Shown: positions 1-7,426 of the stretch, piece by piece
Position numbering within the stretch: the stretch's first letter is position 1
How the letters are laid out: each line of letters begins with the position of its first letter
Assembly: GCA_041581135.1 (NCBI GenBank)
Contig: JBFGCM010000032.1
Coordinates: 1 to 35,180 of the forward strand
Direction: 5' to 3'
Origin: JBFGCM01 sp041581135
Lineage (GTDB): Bacteria > Actinomycetota > Acidimicrobiia > Spongiisociales > UBA5794
DNA: 35,180 bases
Position numbers and translations under genes: made by a program
Notes under the pieces: model-generated
Told to the model about the DNA's origin: nothing
Database searches by the model: none
The model's input: the letters and a program-made list of their open reading frames with translations, nothing else

Positions 1-53
1 CTGCGACACACCGGCGGTCGGTCCAGCCGGGCGAACCGACACATGGACAGAGA

Positions 54-83
54 GGGGCGGCCACTACTCGCAGTGGCCGCCCC
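54..83. terminator. Strong 12-bp inverted repeat, likely terminator
   Basis: The arm GGGGCGGCCACT (54-65) is perfectly complementary to 72-83, with a 6-base loop. There is no T-tract, which is common for terminators in GC-rich actinobacteria. It probably closes a gene lying left of the window, or acts in both directions. Confidence 0.6.
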
Positions 84-349
84 ACTGCCTGAACAGCCTC
101 AGCGATTGGCGGACCATCGCAGCCGCTCAGAACAACGCGCACCACACTTGCACGAGGCGTCCGGTCGCCCTCGCGGGTGATCGTCGACGTACGGTGCCCG
201 CGTTCCACGCCTCGCGTCATGACGCATCCGCACATATCGCCCACCGCCAAGGTCTCGAACGCCTCGAAAGCCGGCTCAGAAAGAGAATGGCTCCCGAGAA
301 TGGCTCCCAACGGTCGCCCGGGCGATCACCGGCGCACCGCTGACGCGCC

Positions 350-375
350 GAAACCCCCGCCTGAGCAGGGGTTTC
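350..375 (-). terminator. Hairpin terminator behind tRNA-Arg
   Basis: GAAACCCC (350-357) pairs with GGGGTTTC (368-375) around a 10-base loop. It begins 5 bases past the 3' end of the minus-strand tRNA, as expected for a tRNA terminator. Confidence 0.7.
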
Positions 376-380
376 AGCAG

Positions 381-455
381 CACGCCCGGAGGGACTCGAA
401 CCCCCAACCTCCTGATCCGTAGTCAGACGCTCTATCCAAATTGAGCTACGGGCGC
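381..455 (-). tRNA. tRNA-Arg (anticodon ACG)
   Basis: Read on the minus strand, the 75-base sequence forms a full cloverleaf. The acceptor GCGCCCG (455-449) pairs with CGGGCGT (388-382), leaving a G1-U72 wobble and discriminator G at 381. The D arm is GCTC/GAGC. The anticodon stem TCTGA/TCAGG carries the loop CTACGGA, giving anticodon ACG, whose A34 is normally deaminated to inosine to read CGU, CGC and CGA. The T arm is GGGGG-TTCGAGT-CCCTC, with a G-T or unpaired end pair. The 3' CCA is not encoded (CTG follows), so CCA would be added enzymatically. A hairpin follows directly. Confidence 0.95.
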
Positions 456-564
456 AGAACGCATGAGTATGACAACGCCGGCGGTTCGCCGTCAATGCCA
501 TGTTCGGGTGCATGTTAGGCCCCGGCCGCCGGCTCGCGGCCGTTGCGAGGGGACCGCTCGCCGG

Positions 565-570
565 TAGGTT
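565..570 (+). promoter_or_regulatory. -10 hexamer for a leaderless GNAT transcript
   Basis: TAGGTT fits TANNNT and lies 6 bases before the GTG at 577. No Shine-Dalgarno sequence precedes that start. Transcription would begin at or next to the start codon. Confidence 0.45.
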
Positions 571-576
571 GCACGG

Positions 577-1422
577 GTGATCCGCCCCGCGACCACCGCC
601 GATCTACCCGCCGTCGCTCGTCTCGTCGACGTGGTGTGGGGCGATCACGAGATCATGAGCGACCCGGGCCGGTACCGCAACGGTGCACTCGTGGCCACCG
701 AAGGCGACCAGGTGGTCGGCGTCGGGTCCTGCATCGAGTCGTCGCGGACCCCGGAGCTCGCCACCGCCCACATCGACGTCGTTCCCGACAGGCGCCGCCA
801 GGGCCTCGGCACCGCGTTGTTCGACGAACTCGTCCAACGCACCACGGCCACGCTGCTCGTGGGAAGGACGCTGCGGTCGCAACCGGGTGCCGAGCCGTTC
901 GCGACTGCCCTTGGCTTCGAGTTCGCCGAGTCTGCGCTGGAGGGATGGATCGACCCGGCGGCGGTGTCCGCGTGGCTCGAGTCCGCGCCGGCTGCGATCC
1001 CGCAGGAGGCGCGGATCCTCGTCGACGCCGAGTATGGCGCCGCCGCCGACCTTCTTGCCGCCCACTTCCGCCGTACGCATCCATGGCTGCCCGAGGCGGC
1101 TCCAGCCGGTCCGGAGCGGTTCGTCGGCGACGCCTTCGCCGTGGCCGGGGTAGAAGCAGACGGCGAGCTGATCGGTGCGGCGTCACTCCAGCGACCCTTC
1201 TTCGGCAACGATGCCGGACGGGCGTTCCTCCTGTGGGTCAGCGGGCCGAGTGACGCCGTTGTAACCGCTCTGGTCGCCGCGGCTCTGCGCGAAGCGGAGG
1301 CTCACCAGCTTCAGGTCCGGGTCGAGTGCAACAGCCACAACATGGCCTTCTGGCGGTGCCTCGAGTCGATTCCCGGGGCGCCGCTCCAACGCGACCTCAC
1401 CGTCTGGACGATGCGCCGGTGA
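577..1422 (+). CDS. Tandem GNAT-family N-acetyltransferase
   Basis: The 281-residue protein most likely transfers an acetyl group from acetyl-CoA to an unidentified amine. The N-terminal half (about residues 1-135) is a standard GNAT fold, with the acetyl-CoA loop RRRQGLGTA at residues 72-80 followed by the helix LFDELV. The C-terminal half (about 150-281) looks like a second, weaker GNAT repeat: it has the beta strand AFLLWVSG, and near the end NSHNMAFWRCLESI resembles the terminal N-x-x-A-x-x-x-Y/W segment of these enzymes. The second half lacks a clear R/Q-x-x-G-x-G loop and may be structural. I chose the GTG at 577 because a TANNNT hexamer sits 6 bases upstream and the protein begins MIRPATTADLP, a typical GNAT N-terminus. 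It appears to be a single-gene unit. The substrate is unknown. Confidence 0.85.
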   Translation: MIRPATTADLPAVARLVDVVWGDHEIMSDPGRYRNGALVATEGDQVVGVGSCIESSRTPELATAHIDVVPDRRRQGLGTALFDELVQRTTATLLVGRTLRSQPGAEPFATALGFEFAESALEGWIDPAAVSAWLESAPAAIPQEARILVDAEYGAAADLLAAHFRRTHPWLPEAAPAGPERFVGDAFAVAGVEADGELIGAASLQRPFFGNDAGRAFLLWVSGPSDAVVTALVAAALREAEAHQLQVRVECNSHNMAFWRCLESIPGAPLQRDLTVWTMRR

Positions 1423-1649
1423 CTACCCGACGGTGATCGTGACGCGCGCCGAGCACCCGCGTCGATCCCCCGACAAAAGGACCTTGGGTCGTGGCGGGCA
1501 ATCGGCGTATGTGACACCGTCGCATAGGAGGGCGAGGGCAGTCAGCTTCAGGAGGGCCGGGTGGTCTGGCCCGGTTGCCGCAAGGGATCGAGCCCCTTGC
1601 TGATCGGGTCGGACCAGGCAACAGCTGATCGTGCAGGGAGGAGAAAAAA

Positions 1650-2162
1650 ATGAGAGGCAGGATTGCGGTTGTTCTCACCGTGCTCACCCTCATCGTCCTG
1701 GTCATGGCGGCGCCGGTAGGCGCAGAGAAGCCGCTCCGAGGGCCGGTGGATGGGTACTTCAACACGGGCTTCGGCGACATCGACACGCCCTGCGCCCACA
1801 TCACGTGGGCCGGAACCGTGGAGCTGGGCGGCGAGGAGTTCGGGATCGCGTGGATGCCGCTGGCACCGCCGAAGGAGGTCGGCCGGGCGTTCCATGTGGA
1901 GGAGCGGTGGCTGATCTACTCATCCACGTTCGAATTCGAAGGAGGCGTGTTCACCGAGTGCGGCGACGAACTTGGCATGTGGGGGGACGAGAAGGCAGTC
2001 GAATCGTTCGCGAATCTCCACGCCGTGGCGAATGGGCAAGTGGACTGGGTCAACCCTGACGGTCCGTTCGGCGAGGCTCTGGAAGGTCGTAACTCCCATT
2101 GGAGCGGCGTGGTTGCGGGATCGCTCGACTACTTCGAGGGTACGTTCCGCATCAACCAGTAG
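1650..2162 (+). CDS. Small secreted protein of unknown function
   Basis: The 170-residue protein starts with a clear signal peptide: MRGRIAVVLTVLTLIVLVMA followed by a likely cleavage at VGA|E near residue 25. The mature part is acidic and rich in Trp, Phe and Gly, with two cysteines (PCAHI and TECGD) that could form a disulfide outside the cell. The C-terminus (HWSGVVAGSLDYFEGTFRIN) loosely resembles the end of small extracytoplasmic beta-barrel proteins, but I do not recognise the family. The start is well supported by AGGGAGGAG at 1635-1643, 6 bases before the ATG. A hairpin begins at the stop codon, so it is probably monocistronic. Confidence 0.75.
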   Translation: MRGRIAVVLTVLTLIVLVMAAPVGAEKPLRGPVDGYFNTGFGDIDTPCAHITWAGTVELGGEEFGIAWMPLAPPKEVGRAFHVEERWLIYSSTFEFEGGVFTECGDELGMWGDEKAVESFANLHAVANGQVDWVNPDGPFGEALEGRNSHWSGVVAGSLDYFEGTFRINQ

Positions 2163-2188
2163 CGGCGAAGCGCTCGGGCGTTCGCCGC
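2162..2188 (+). terminator. Hairpin terminator after the secreted protein gene
   Basis: GCGGCGAA (2162-2169) pairs with TTCGCCGC (2181-2188). An inner CGC/GCG stem and a TCGG loop extend it after a single bulged G. It starts on the last base of the stop codon. Confidence 0.65.
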
Positions 2189-2275
2189 CGAACGACGAGG
2201 GTCCGGCTCGGGGTCGTCGTCACCGCCGACCCTGATCCGGACCCCATCATCTCCTCATGGCAAGGAGGTCGTTCC

Positions 2276-2560
2276 CTAGTTGGGGTCGTCCCCTCCGCAC
2301 TCGCCGTCGATGTACGGAAGGTCCACGTGGCCGTCCTTGTCGACGTGCTGGGTGTGGTCGTTCTCGCCGACGCCGTCGAACGCGGCGACATCGACCTCGA
2401 TGACCACGAACGGATTGGTGTCAGAGTTCGTCACGTGGCAGATCGTGATCGTGTGGGGCTCGCCGGGGGTGGCCCCCACGGGCAGTGCCATCGTCATGGC
2501 GAGACCCACGCCGACGCCGAGCTTGGCCAGTTTCCGTATCGTCTTGCGTTCACGCATCAT
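2276..2560 (-). CDS. Small secreted protein with CHVT...NPFVVIEVD motif
   Basis: About 94 residues beginning MMRERKTIRKLAKL, with a positively charged N-terminus, a hydrophobic stretch (GVGVGLAMTMALPVGA) and likely signal cleavage after ALPVGA. The mature domain ITICHVTNSDTNPFVVIEVD followed by an acidic, His-rich tail (ENDHTQHVDKDGHVD) matches a type of small exported protein that I recall as frequent in actinobacteria and without known function. An upstream in-frame ATG at 2593 exists, but AGGGGA lies 4-5 bases before the ATG at 2560 and 7-8 before the next ATG at 2557, so one of these two is the start. The Asp/His-rich tail could bind metal; that is inference. Confidence 0.7.
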   Translation of the reverse strand: MMRERKTIRKLAKLGVGVGLAMTMALPVGATPGEPHTITICHVTNSDTNPFVVIEVDVAAFDGVGENDHTQHVDKDGHVDLPYIDGECGGDDPN

Positions 2561-2809
2561 GTCGTCCCCTGTCGAATGCGGTCGTTGCTTCACGGGAACA
2601 CCTGTGTGGACCCGCTCTGCGAGCGTACGCCACTCTTGGCAGTCAAGACAGACACAGATAGTGGTTGTAGCGGGGACTAGTCAATTCCTCGCCGCGCGCC
2701 GAACCCCGCACCGGCCATGCGCAGAAGTCGAAACAGGGAATACGGCCCCCTCGCCCCGATGCCGCCCCCCTCTCGGCGGTGCTCTCCCTCGAGGGGTACC
2801 GCTTCCTTG

Positions 2810-2888
2810 TGCCAGGGCGGGGATTTGAACCCCGCTCGCTTGTCCGGTGTCGCCCGGAGCTCTCCAGTTGGGTGTTTGGCCCCCTGGC
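2810..2888 (-). pseudogene. Degenerate tRNA-like sequence
   Basis: On the minus strand, GCCAGGG (2888-2882) pairs perfectly with CCCTGGC (2817-2811), followed by a discriminator A at 2810. A perfect T arm, CGGGG-TTCAAAT-CCCCG, lies next to it. These two arms are exactly tRNA-like. The middle is not: the D loop AACACCCAAC lacks the GG pair, and the only hairpin at the anticodon position is TCCGG-GCGACA-CCGGA, with a 6-base loop and no T33. Total length is 79 bases and CCA is not encoded. I read it as a tRNA pseudogene or a tRNA-mimic. A functional tRNA seems unlikely, and I assign no anticodon. Confidence 0.55.
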
Positions 2889-2963
2889 TTCTCACCTTCG
2901 GCGTACCTCGATGTGGCCGCGGGCGGTAGAGGCGAATGGATCAAGTGCGCCGTTGCCGGGCGT

Positions 2964-4112
2964 TCAATAGCGGAAGATGGCGGCCAGCTCCCCGCCGCCG
3001 GGAACCTCCTGGCCGGCTACGACGTGAACCGTGGCGCCCGTGCTCCAGGCCTCGACCGCAGCGGTGTCCAGCAGATCCTCGTCGCCCGCCACCCGCTCGG
3101 CGTGCAGCTCGGGGGCCTCGGCGTCCGGGTCGAATCGCCCCCAAGACTGGGTGTCCGCGGCGACGAACAACGTTGCCACCCGGCCGTGCCGGGTCGCAGT
3201 GAACACCGTCGTCGGGACGTTCGATGCCTTGCCCGTGCCGTGGAGCTCCAAGAACTTGGCGGCGTCGTCTGCATCCCGGGAAGCGGTTGCGGCGACGATT
3301 TCGAGCGCCCGTGCGTGCAGCTCGGTGGACGCCATCACCTCGGAGTTCCCGAAGATGTCCTGGGCAGGGAGCATCCCCTGGCTCGACATCGAGCGGTACG
3401 CGGCCACCATGTCGCGGCTGCCTGCCAGGACCATTGCCTCGTCGTCGCCCACGACGCCCTTCAACGAGCCGTCGACCATCCGCAGGTACCGCATCACGTC
3501 TTCGGACAGGTGATCACCACGGTCGCCCTGCCCGTGAAAGGCGGCAACCACACCACCCATGCCTCGCCGGGACGAGCTGTGGGAGAGCAGGATCCGCTCC
3601 CGATCGTCGTACTGGATGGCGTCGTCCAGGCTCGCCGGCATGCCCGGGACGTCCACGGGCTGCAGGCCGTCCGCGTCGCCGACGTGAAGAAGGGCGTGCC
3701 CCCGAGTCAATCCCAGCACGAAGAAGCTCTGCTTGGTGTGGAGCTCATGGAGCAGCGGCTTCAAGTGAAAGCGGCGAGCCACCGTCACCAGCGGCGGCGT
3801 GTCGTGGGTGAGCCGGTAGCTGCGGTGGAAACCAGGGGCGGCGAACACTGCGATGCCAGCTTTGTGGAAGACCTCGGACCCGGGATCGGCCACCTCGTCC
3901 GGCACCGCACTGCCGAAGAGTTCGTCGACCTCCGATCGCCGTACCCCTAGCTCGAGCAACTCGCTGCCGGCATCGCGAAGCAGGTTCTTCAGTACAAGCG
4001 AGTCTCCGCCTTTCTTTCCGACCACGTCGTGGGCGGGGACGAACGCAGATACGCACCAATCGGTTGTCCGGTCCGCCAGTTCTTTCACTCCTGACGCGTC
4101 AACTCCGAGCAT
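2964..4112 (-). CDS. baeRF-type (bacterial eRF1-like) release-factor family protein
   Basis: The 382-residue protein resembles the bacterial archaeo-eukaryotic release factor (baeRF) families, proteins with the fold of eRF1/Pelota domains that are proposed to act at the ribosome. Recognition rests on the overall pattern: an N-terminal helical region (VKELADRTTDWCVSAFVPAHD), a central FFVLGLTRGHALLHVGD strand as in eRF1 domain 2, and the C-terminal ending AVEAWSTGATVHVVAGQEVPGGGELAAIFRY in two parts, like the L7Ae-like end of eRF1. No GGQ tripeptide is present, so peptide release is not expected; ribosome rescue, hibernation or stress roles are inference. The start at 4112 is fixed by GGGAGG four bases before the ATG; a longer frame to 4169 lacks a ribosome site. 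The exact baeRF subfamily is uncertain. Confidence 0.75.
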   Translation of the reverse strand: MLGVDASGVKELADRTTDWCVSAFVPAHDVVGKKGGDSLVLKNLLRDAGSELLELGVRRSEVDELFGSAVPDEVADPGSEVFHKAGIAVFAAPGFHRSYRLTHDTPPLVTVARRFHLKPLLHELHTKQSFFVLGLTRGHALLHVGDADGLQPVDVPGMPASLDDAIQYDDRERILLSHSSSRRGMGGVVAAFHGQGDRGDHLSEDVMRYLRMVDGSLKGVVGDDEAMVLAGSRDMVAAYRSMSSQGMLPAQDIFGNSEVMASTELHARALEIVAATASRDADDAAKFLELHGTGKASNVPTTVFTATRHGRVATLFVAADTQSWGRFDPDAEAPELHAERVAGDEDLLDTAAVEAWSTGATVHVVAGQEVPGGGELAAIFRY

Positions 4113-4258
4113 GTCGCCTCCCGGAAGCCAGTGGATTCCCCAATCGCGCGCGGGCCGCGTCGTCCGCATGACCTCCCAGGCGATGACGACGCAACCCGTC
4201 TCATCGCCTCCAAGCGTATTACCCGGAACGGATCCCCAAAAGGGGACTTCGTCCCATA

Positions 4259-4278
4259 CCCGCCGCCTCCGCGGTGGG
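4259..4278 (-). terminator. Hairpin terminator after the CapA-type gene
   Basis: CCCGCCGC (4259-4266) pairs with GCGGTGGG (4271-4278) with one G-T wobble and a CTCC loop. It lies 6 bases past the stop of the minus-strand gene ending at 4284. Confidence 0.5.
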
Positions 4279-4283
4279 CTGGG

Positions 4284-5369
4284 TCACCATGTGACCTCGA
4301 GGCCCACGTCATCGCCCATCCGGACGTGGGTTCCGAATCGACGGCTGTGGTCATCGAGGGTGCCGGCCAGCCATTCGACGTCTCGCGTCGACGCCCGCCC
4401 GGCGCGGAACCGATGCATCTGGAAGGCGGCCATGTCCACCCCCTCGAGGCCGTTCCGGCCCATCGTCACGAGGTAGGCGACACCCAGATCGCCCCGATAC
4501 TCCTCGTGGCCGGCGATGCCCTCGTAGTCGTTGATCAGGTCACCACAGCCGTACATGATGAGCCGGTCCTGATACACCTCGAGCGCCTTGGCGTGATGTG
4601 ACGAATGGCCGTGCACGATGTCCACGCCGGCCTCGATCACCTGGTGGGCGAACCGGGTCTGGTTGCGCGATATGTCGTGCCCCCAGTTGGGGCCCCAGTG
4701 CACCGACAGCACCACCACGTCATCCGGTGCGCGGATCGCATCGACATGGCGGGCCACCGCGTCGGCCGCCTCGGCGGTGGGAGCGGGGAAGTAGGCGACT
4801 CCGGGCTGGTGCTCGCCCGCCGCCCAGGCACGGGGAACGCCGGCGGTGCCAAACCCGATGCCGGGGACGACCACCCGGGCACCGTTCACGGTGACGATCG
4901 CCGGTGCTTCCGCCTCGGCACGGTCGCGGCCGGCTCCGGCGCGTCCGATTCCGGCAGCGTCGAGAGTGTCCAGGGTGTCGGTGAGGCCCGGATACGACCA
5001 GTCGAGCACGTGGTTGTTGGCGAGCGAGCAGACGTCGATGGCGGCGGCGTGGAGCACGCCGACGTTGGCCGGATGCATCCGATACGAGATGCCCTTGTCG
5101 GGCCACGATGAACCTCCGGCCGTGACCGCCGTCTCCAGGTTGACGATGCGGACGTCGGGCGCTGTCCGCTCCAGGGCCGCGATCACGTCTCCCCAGACGT
5201 AGGCGTCTTCGACGTTCCTCGGAATGGGCCCGCTGCGACGCTCCGCCAGGCCGACGTACCCTTCGGCCGACTTCATGTAGGACTCGTTGATCACCGGATC
5301 GACCGGATGGCGCAGGATCTGGTCGATGCCCCGCCCGGTCATCACGTCGCCGGCGAGGAAGAGCTTCAC
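4284..5369 (-). CDS. CapA/PGA-capsule-type metallophosphatase
   Basis: The 361-residue protein belongs to the CapA (poly-gamma-glutamate capsule) branch of calcineurin-like metallophosphoesterases. The motifs appear in family order: FLAGDVMTGRG (residues 5-14) for the first metal site, IVNLETAVT, LANNHVLDW (the Asn-His pair), VVLSVHWGPNWGHD, and VHGHSSHHAKALEVY for the distal histidines. There is no signal peptide or membrane segment, so it is probably cytoplasmic, and no other capsule gene is nearby; its natural substrate is unknown. The GTG start at 5369 follows a TAGGAT hexamer (5376-5381) by 6 bases, suggesting a leaderless message. It lies 171 bases upstream of the baeRF gene on the same strand, with a hairpin between them. 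Confidence 0.85.
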   Translation of the reverse strand: MKLFLAGDVMTGRGIDQILRHPVDPVINESYMKSAEGYVGLAERRSGPIPRNVEDAYVWGDVIAALERTAPDVRIVNLETAVTAGGSSWPDKGISYRMHPANVGVLHAAAIDVCSLANNHVLDWSYPGLTDTLDTLDAAGIGRAGAGRDRAEAEAPAIVTVNGARVVVPGIGFGTAGVPRAWAAGEHQPGVAYFPAPTAEAADAVARHVDAIRAPDDVVVLSVHWGPNWGHDISRNQTRFAHQVIEAGVDIVHGHSSHHAKALEVYQDRLIMYGCGDLINDYEGIAGHEEYRGDLGVAYLVTMGRNGLEGVDMAAFQMHRFRAGRASTRDVEWLAGTLDDHSRRFGTHVRMGDDVGLEVTW

Positions 5370-5375
5370 ATGCTG

Positions 5376-5381
5376 ATCCTA
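5376..5381 (-). promoter_or_regulatory. -10 hexamer for a leaderless capA-type transcript
   Basis: The minus strand reads TAGGAT, 6 bases before the GTG at 5369. No Shine-Dalgarno sequence is present. Confidence 0.45.
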
Positions 5382-5445
5382 TGCACGCAGTCCGGGCGGG
5401 TGAGGGGCGCCGGCTGGCGAGGGTGGGTCGCCCCCAGAGCGGTCC

Positions 5446-6555
5446 TCAGAACTTGCGCCGGTACCCCATCATCTCGACGACGCGGGCCTTCGCCATGGCA
5501 AAGGCGGCCTCGCTCGGCATGATGCTCCCCCGAGCAGCCCGCTCGAGCACCTCGCGGGTGTTGGTCCGGATCTTCTCCTCGATCACCTGGAACGCTTGCG
5601 AGGCGCTACCTCCCTCGTACTCGACGGCGCCGCAGATGACGCCACCGGCGTTGGCGATGAAGTCGGGGATCGAGATGATCTTGCGATCGAAGAAGATCTT
5701 CTCGGCACCCGGAGTCACGGCGATGTTGGCTCCCGGCAGGATCAGCTTGGCCTTGACGTCGGCTGCGTTGTCGACGGTGAACACGTCGGGGCGAGCCGCC
5801 GGCACCCAGATGTCGCAATCGAAGCCGATCAGCTCGTCGTGGAACACGGGCGTGCCACCGGCGAACTCTCGCACCGGGTTGCCCTCGGCTTTCCACAGGA
5901 GCAGCTTCTCCAGGTCGAGACCTTCCGGGTCCACGACGCCGCCCCGGCTGTCGGACACGCCGACGATCACGCAACCCCGTTGTGCCAGGAAGTTGGCGGC
6001 GTGGGTGCCGACCGCCCCAAAGCCCTGAATGACGACCCGGGCACTGTCGAGGCTCACGTACTCGAGCTCTTCTGCCACCTCGGCGGCGATGGCGAGCCCG
6101 TATCCGGTGGCGCCGAGAGAGTCGAGCGGGATCCCGCCCATCACCTTGGGGAGGCCGACGACGCGGCCCATCTCGTCGTAGAGATAGGCCATGCATGCCT
6201 CGTCGATGCCCATGTCCGGGCCCGGCGTGTAGTCGACGATGTCCTTGATGGCCACGCCGAAGGCGCGGACCACGCGTTCCTTCGCGGCAGCCGGCATGTC
6301 GGGATCACCGATGATGCCGGCCTTGCCGCCACCGTGGCGCAGGCCGGCCGCTGCGTTCTTGAAGGTCATCGCCCGGGCGAGACGGAAGACCTCGCCGATG
6401 CTGATGTCGGGTGCCATCCTGATGCCGCCGATCGCAGGCCCGGCAGCGGTGTTGTCGACCACCAGGATGGCTCGTAAGCCGATGTCGGGCTCGGTGATGA
6501 GTATCACTTTCTCCGGTCCGAGCTCGTCCGTGAGCTGCAGCCACTGGGCTTCCAT
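5446..6555 (-). CDS. Glu/Leu/Phe/Val-type amino acid dehydrogenase
   Basis: The 369-residue enzyme should catalyse NAD(P)-linked reversible oxidative deamination of an amino acid. Catalytic lysines lie in MTFKNAAAGLRHGGGKAG (K66 and K78), which line up with K68 and K80 of leucine dehydrogenase. The dinucleotide fold VVIQGFGAVGTHAANF carries GxGxxG and is followed by VGVSDSRGG. Length and the MTFKNAAAGL sequence favour a leucine-dehydrogenase-like enzyme over a classical 420-450-residue glutamate dehydrogenase, but GPDMGIDEACMAY is closer to glutamate-type enzymes, so the substrate is left open. The start at 6555 is set by AAGGAGGAGG just upstream; the longer frame to 6636 has no support. Its 5' leader runs over the remnant hydrolase homology on the other strand. 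Confidence 0.88.
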   Translation of the reverse strand: MEAQWLQLTDELGPEKVILITEPDIGLRAILVVDNTAAGPAIGGIRMAPDISIGEVFRLARAMTFKNAAAGLRHGGGKAGIIGDPDMPAAAKERVVRAFGVAIKDIVDYTPGPDMGIDEACMAYLYDEMGRVVGLPKVMGGIPLDSLGATGYGLAIAAEVAEELEYVSLDSARVVIQGFGAVGTHAANFLAQRGCVIVGVSDSRGGVVDPEGLDLEKLLLWKAEGNPVREFAGGTPVFHDELIGFDCDIWVPAARPDVFTVDNAADVKAKLILPGANIAVTPGAEKIFFDRKIISIPDFIANAGGVICGAVEYEGGSASQAFQVIEEKIRTNTREVLERAARGSIMPSEAAFAMAKARVVEMMGYRRKF

Positions 6556-6644
6556 CGGGACCTCCTCCTTGCCGGACGCATGCCCCACCGTCATCACACT
6601 CGATCGAAGGGCACACCCGCTACCTCCATAGGTCACGTTCTGTC

Positions 6645-6890
6645 GTGACCGAAGGCAGGGGGCTCATACGAGGAGCGAGGCCGCGGCAGCTCGCCAACCT
6701 GTCGGTACCGGTCGTCGTCGGTTGGGGTGACCGCGACCCTTTCTTCCCGGTCGATCAGGGAGAACGAACGGCCGCTGTGGTCGGGACAACGCTGCGGGTA
6801 TACGCCGGCGCCGGTCACTTCATACCCGAGGAGCGGCCCGTTGAGGTGGCGGGCGACCTCGCAGCACTCGCCGGAGCTACGACGGGCTGA
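6645..6890 (+). pseudogene. C-terminal remnant of an alpha/beta hydrolase
   Basis: About 81 residues match only the last third of an alpha/beta-hydrolase: LSVPVVVGWGDRDPFFPVDQ holds the acid residue of the triad and VYAGAGHFIPEERP holds the catalytic histidine. The nucleophile elbow (G-x-S-x-G) and the oxyanion strand are missing. Homology-like sequence continues in frame upstream without a stop (RYLHRSRSVV, about 6619-6644), running into the leader of the divergent dehydrogenase gene, which suggests that the front of the gene was lost by deletion. A GTG at 6645 is the first possible start but has no ribosome site. A free-standing 81-residue protein would be catalytically dead. Confidence 0.7.
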
Positions 6891-7048
6891 GTTCATGGAC
6901 GGCACCAAGGCGGCCCAGCCTCTGGCGTCACACCGCAGGCATCCTTTGCCGTCTGACGCGCGGCCACATGCGATTGCTTCCTGCGAACCGCCGACACCGT
7001 CCTGGATGCAGATGAAATAATGGGGTGAATCCGCACCCGAGGGGGGCC

Positions 7049-7372
7049 ATGCAAGAGCAAGAGCAAGAGCAAGAGCAAGGGCAAGAAGAGAGTCGTGGCC
7101 GCGGCATCTCGCTGCGCGGCGTCATCTCCGTCATCGCCTTCGCGCTCGGTGTGGCCGCCGTCATCAAGGAGCTTCGCAAGCCCGCCGAGCAGCGACAGTG
7201 GCATGGCACCGTGGCCGGTCTCGTCCCGTATGACTTCCGGCCTCCTACCTTCGAGCGCGTGAAGGCACGATTGTGGAATCCGAAGGGCCCGTTGCTGTCC
7301 AGCCAGGTGTTCGGTGTCGGCTGGACGCTGAACGTCGGGGCCGTGGTGACTCGACTGCGCACTCGCCCCTGA
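7049..7372 (+). CDS. DUF5808-like small membrane protein
   Basis: The 107-residue protein begins with a Gln/Glu repeat (MQEQEQEQEQGQEES), followed by one membrane segment (GVISVIAFALGVAAVI) and a C-terminal domain ending PKGPLLSSQVFGVGWTLNVGAVVTRL. That last block matches the 'P...FGxGWTLNxG' signature I associate with DUF5808 proteins. The middle part, AVIKELRKPAEQRQWHG, is a pattern seen in small actinobacterial membrane proteins. No function is known. I prefer the ATG at 7049, directly after GAGGGGGG, to the GTG at 7025. The repeat is encoded by near-perfect GCAAGA hexamers. Confidence 0.7.
   Translation: MQEQEQEQEQGQEESRGRGISLRGVISVIAFALGVAAVIKELRKPAEQRQWHGTVAGLVPYDFRPPTFERVKARLWNPKGPLLSSQVFGVGWTLNVGAVVTRLRTRP
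7051..7086 (+). repeat. Six-unit GCAAGA hexanucleotide repeat inside a coding region
   Basis: Six tandem 6-base units (7051-7086): five are GCAAGA and one (7075-7080) is GCAAGG. They encode alternating Gln and Glu just after the start codon. Gain or loss of units would keep the frame. Confidence 0.9.
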
Positions 7373-7426
7373 CGGTGGGTCGGCGCCCACCGTCTCCCGG
7401 TACCATCCTCGCCCGCAGCGAGAGAG

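Larger units (their letters stand above)
1..380. other. Non-coding left edge before tRNA-Arg
   Basis: I find no convincing protein gene here. Forward frames stay open for up to about 110 codons, but they run through a 12-bp hairpin (54-83) and show no recognisable domain or start. The stretch holds that hairpin, the hairpin behind the tRNA (350-375) and otherwise featureless GC-rich sequence. A decayed gene cannot be excluded. Confidence 0.5.

Noticed and set aside
2..334. A forward frame at the left edge that could be the end of an integrase next to the tRNA
   Set aside because: No catalytic Arg/His/Tyr pattern is visible and a strong hairpin lies inside it. I found no duplicated tRNA 3' end that would mark an integrated element.
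177..513. Open frames covering the tRNA-Arg, including a peptide with RDSNPQPPDP
   Set aside because: This peptide is the well-known false translation of the antisense T arm of a tRNA.
2847..3950. A 367-codon plus-strand frame opposite the baeRF gene
   Set aside because: The minus-strand gene has a ribosome site and family pattern; the plus frame begins inside the tRNA-like sequence and has no match.
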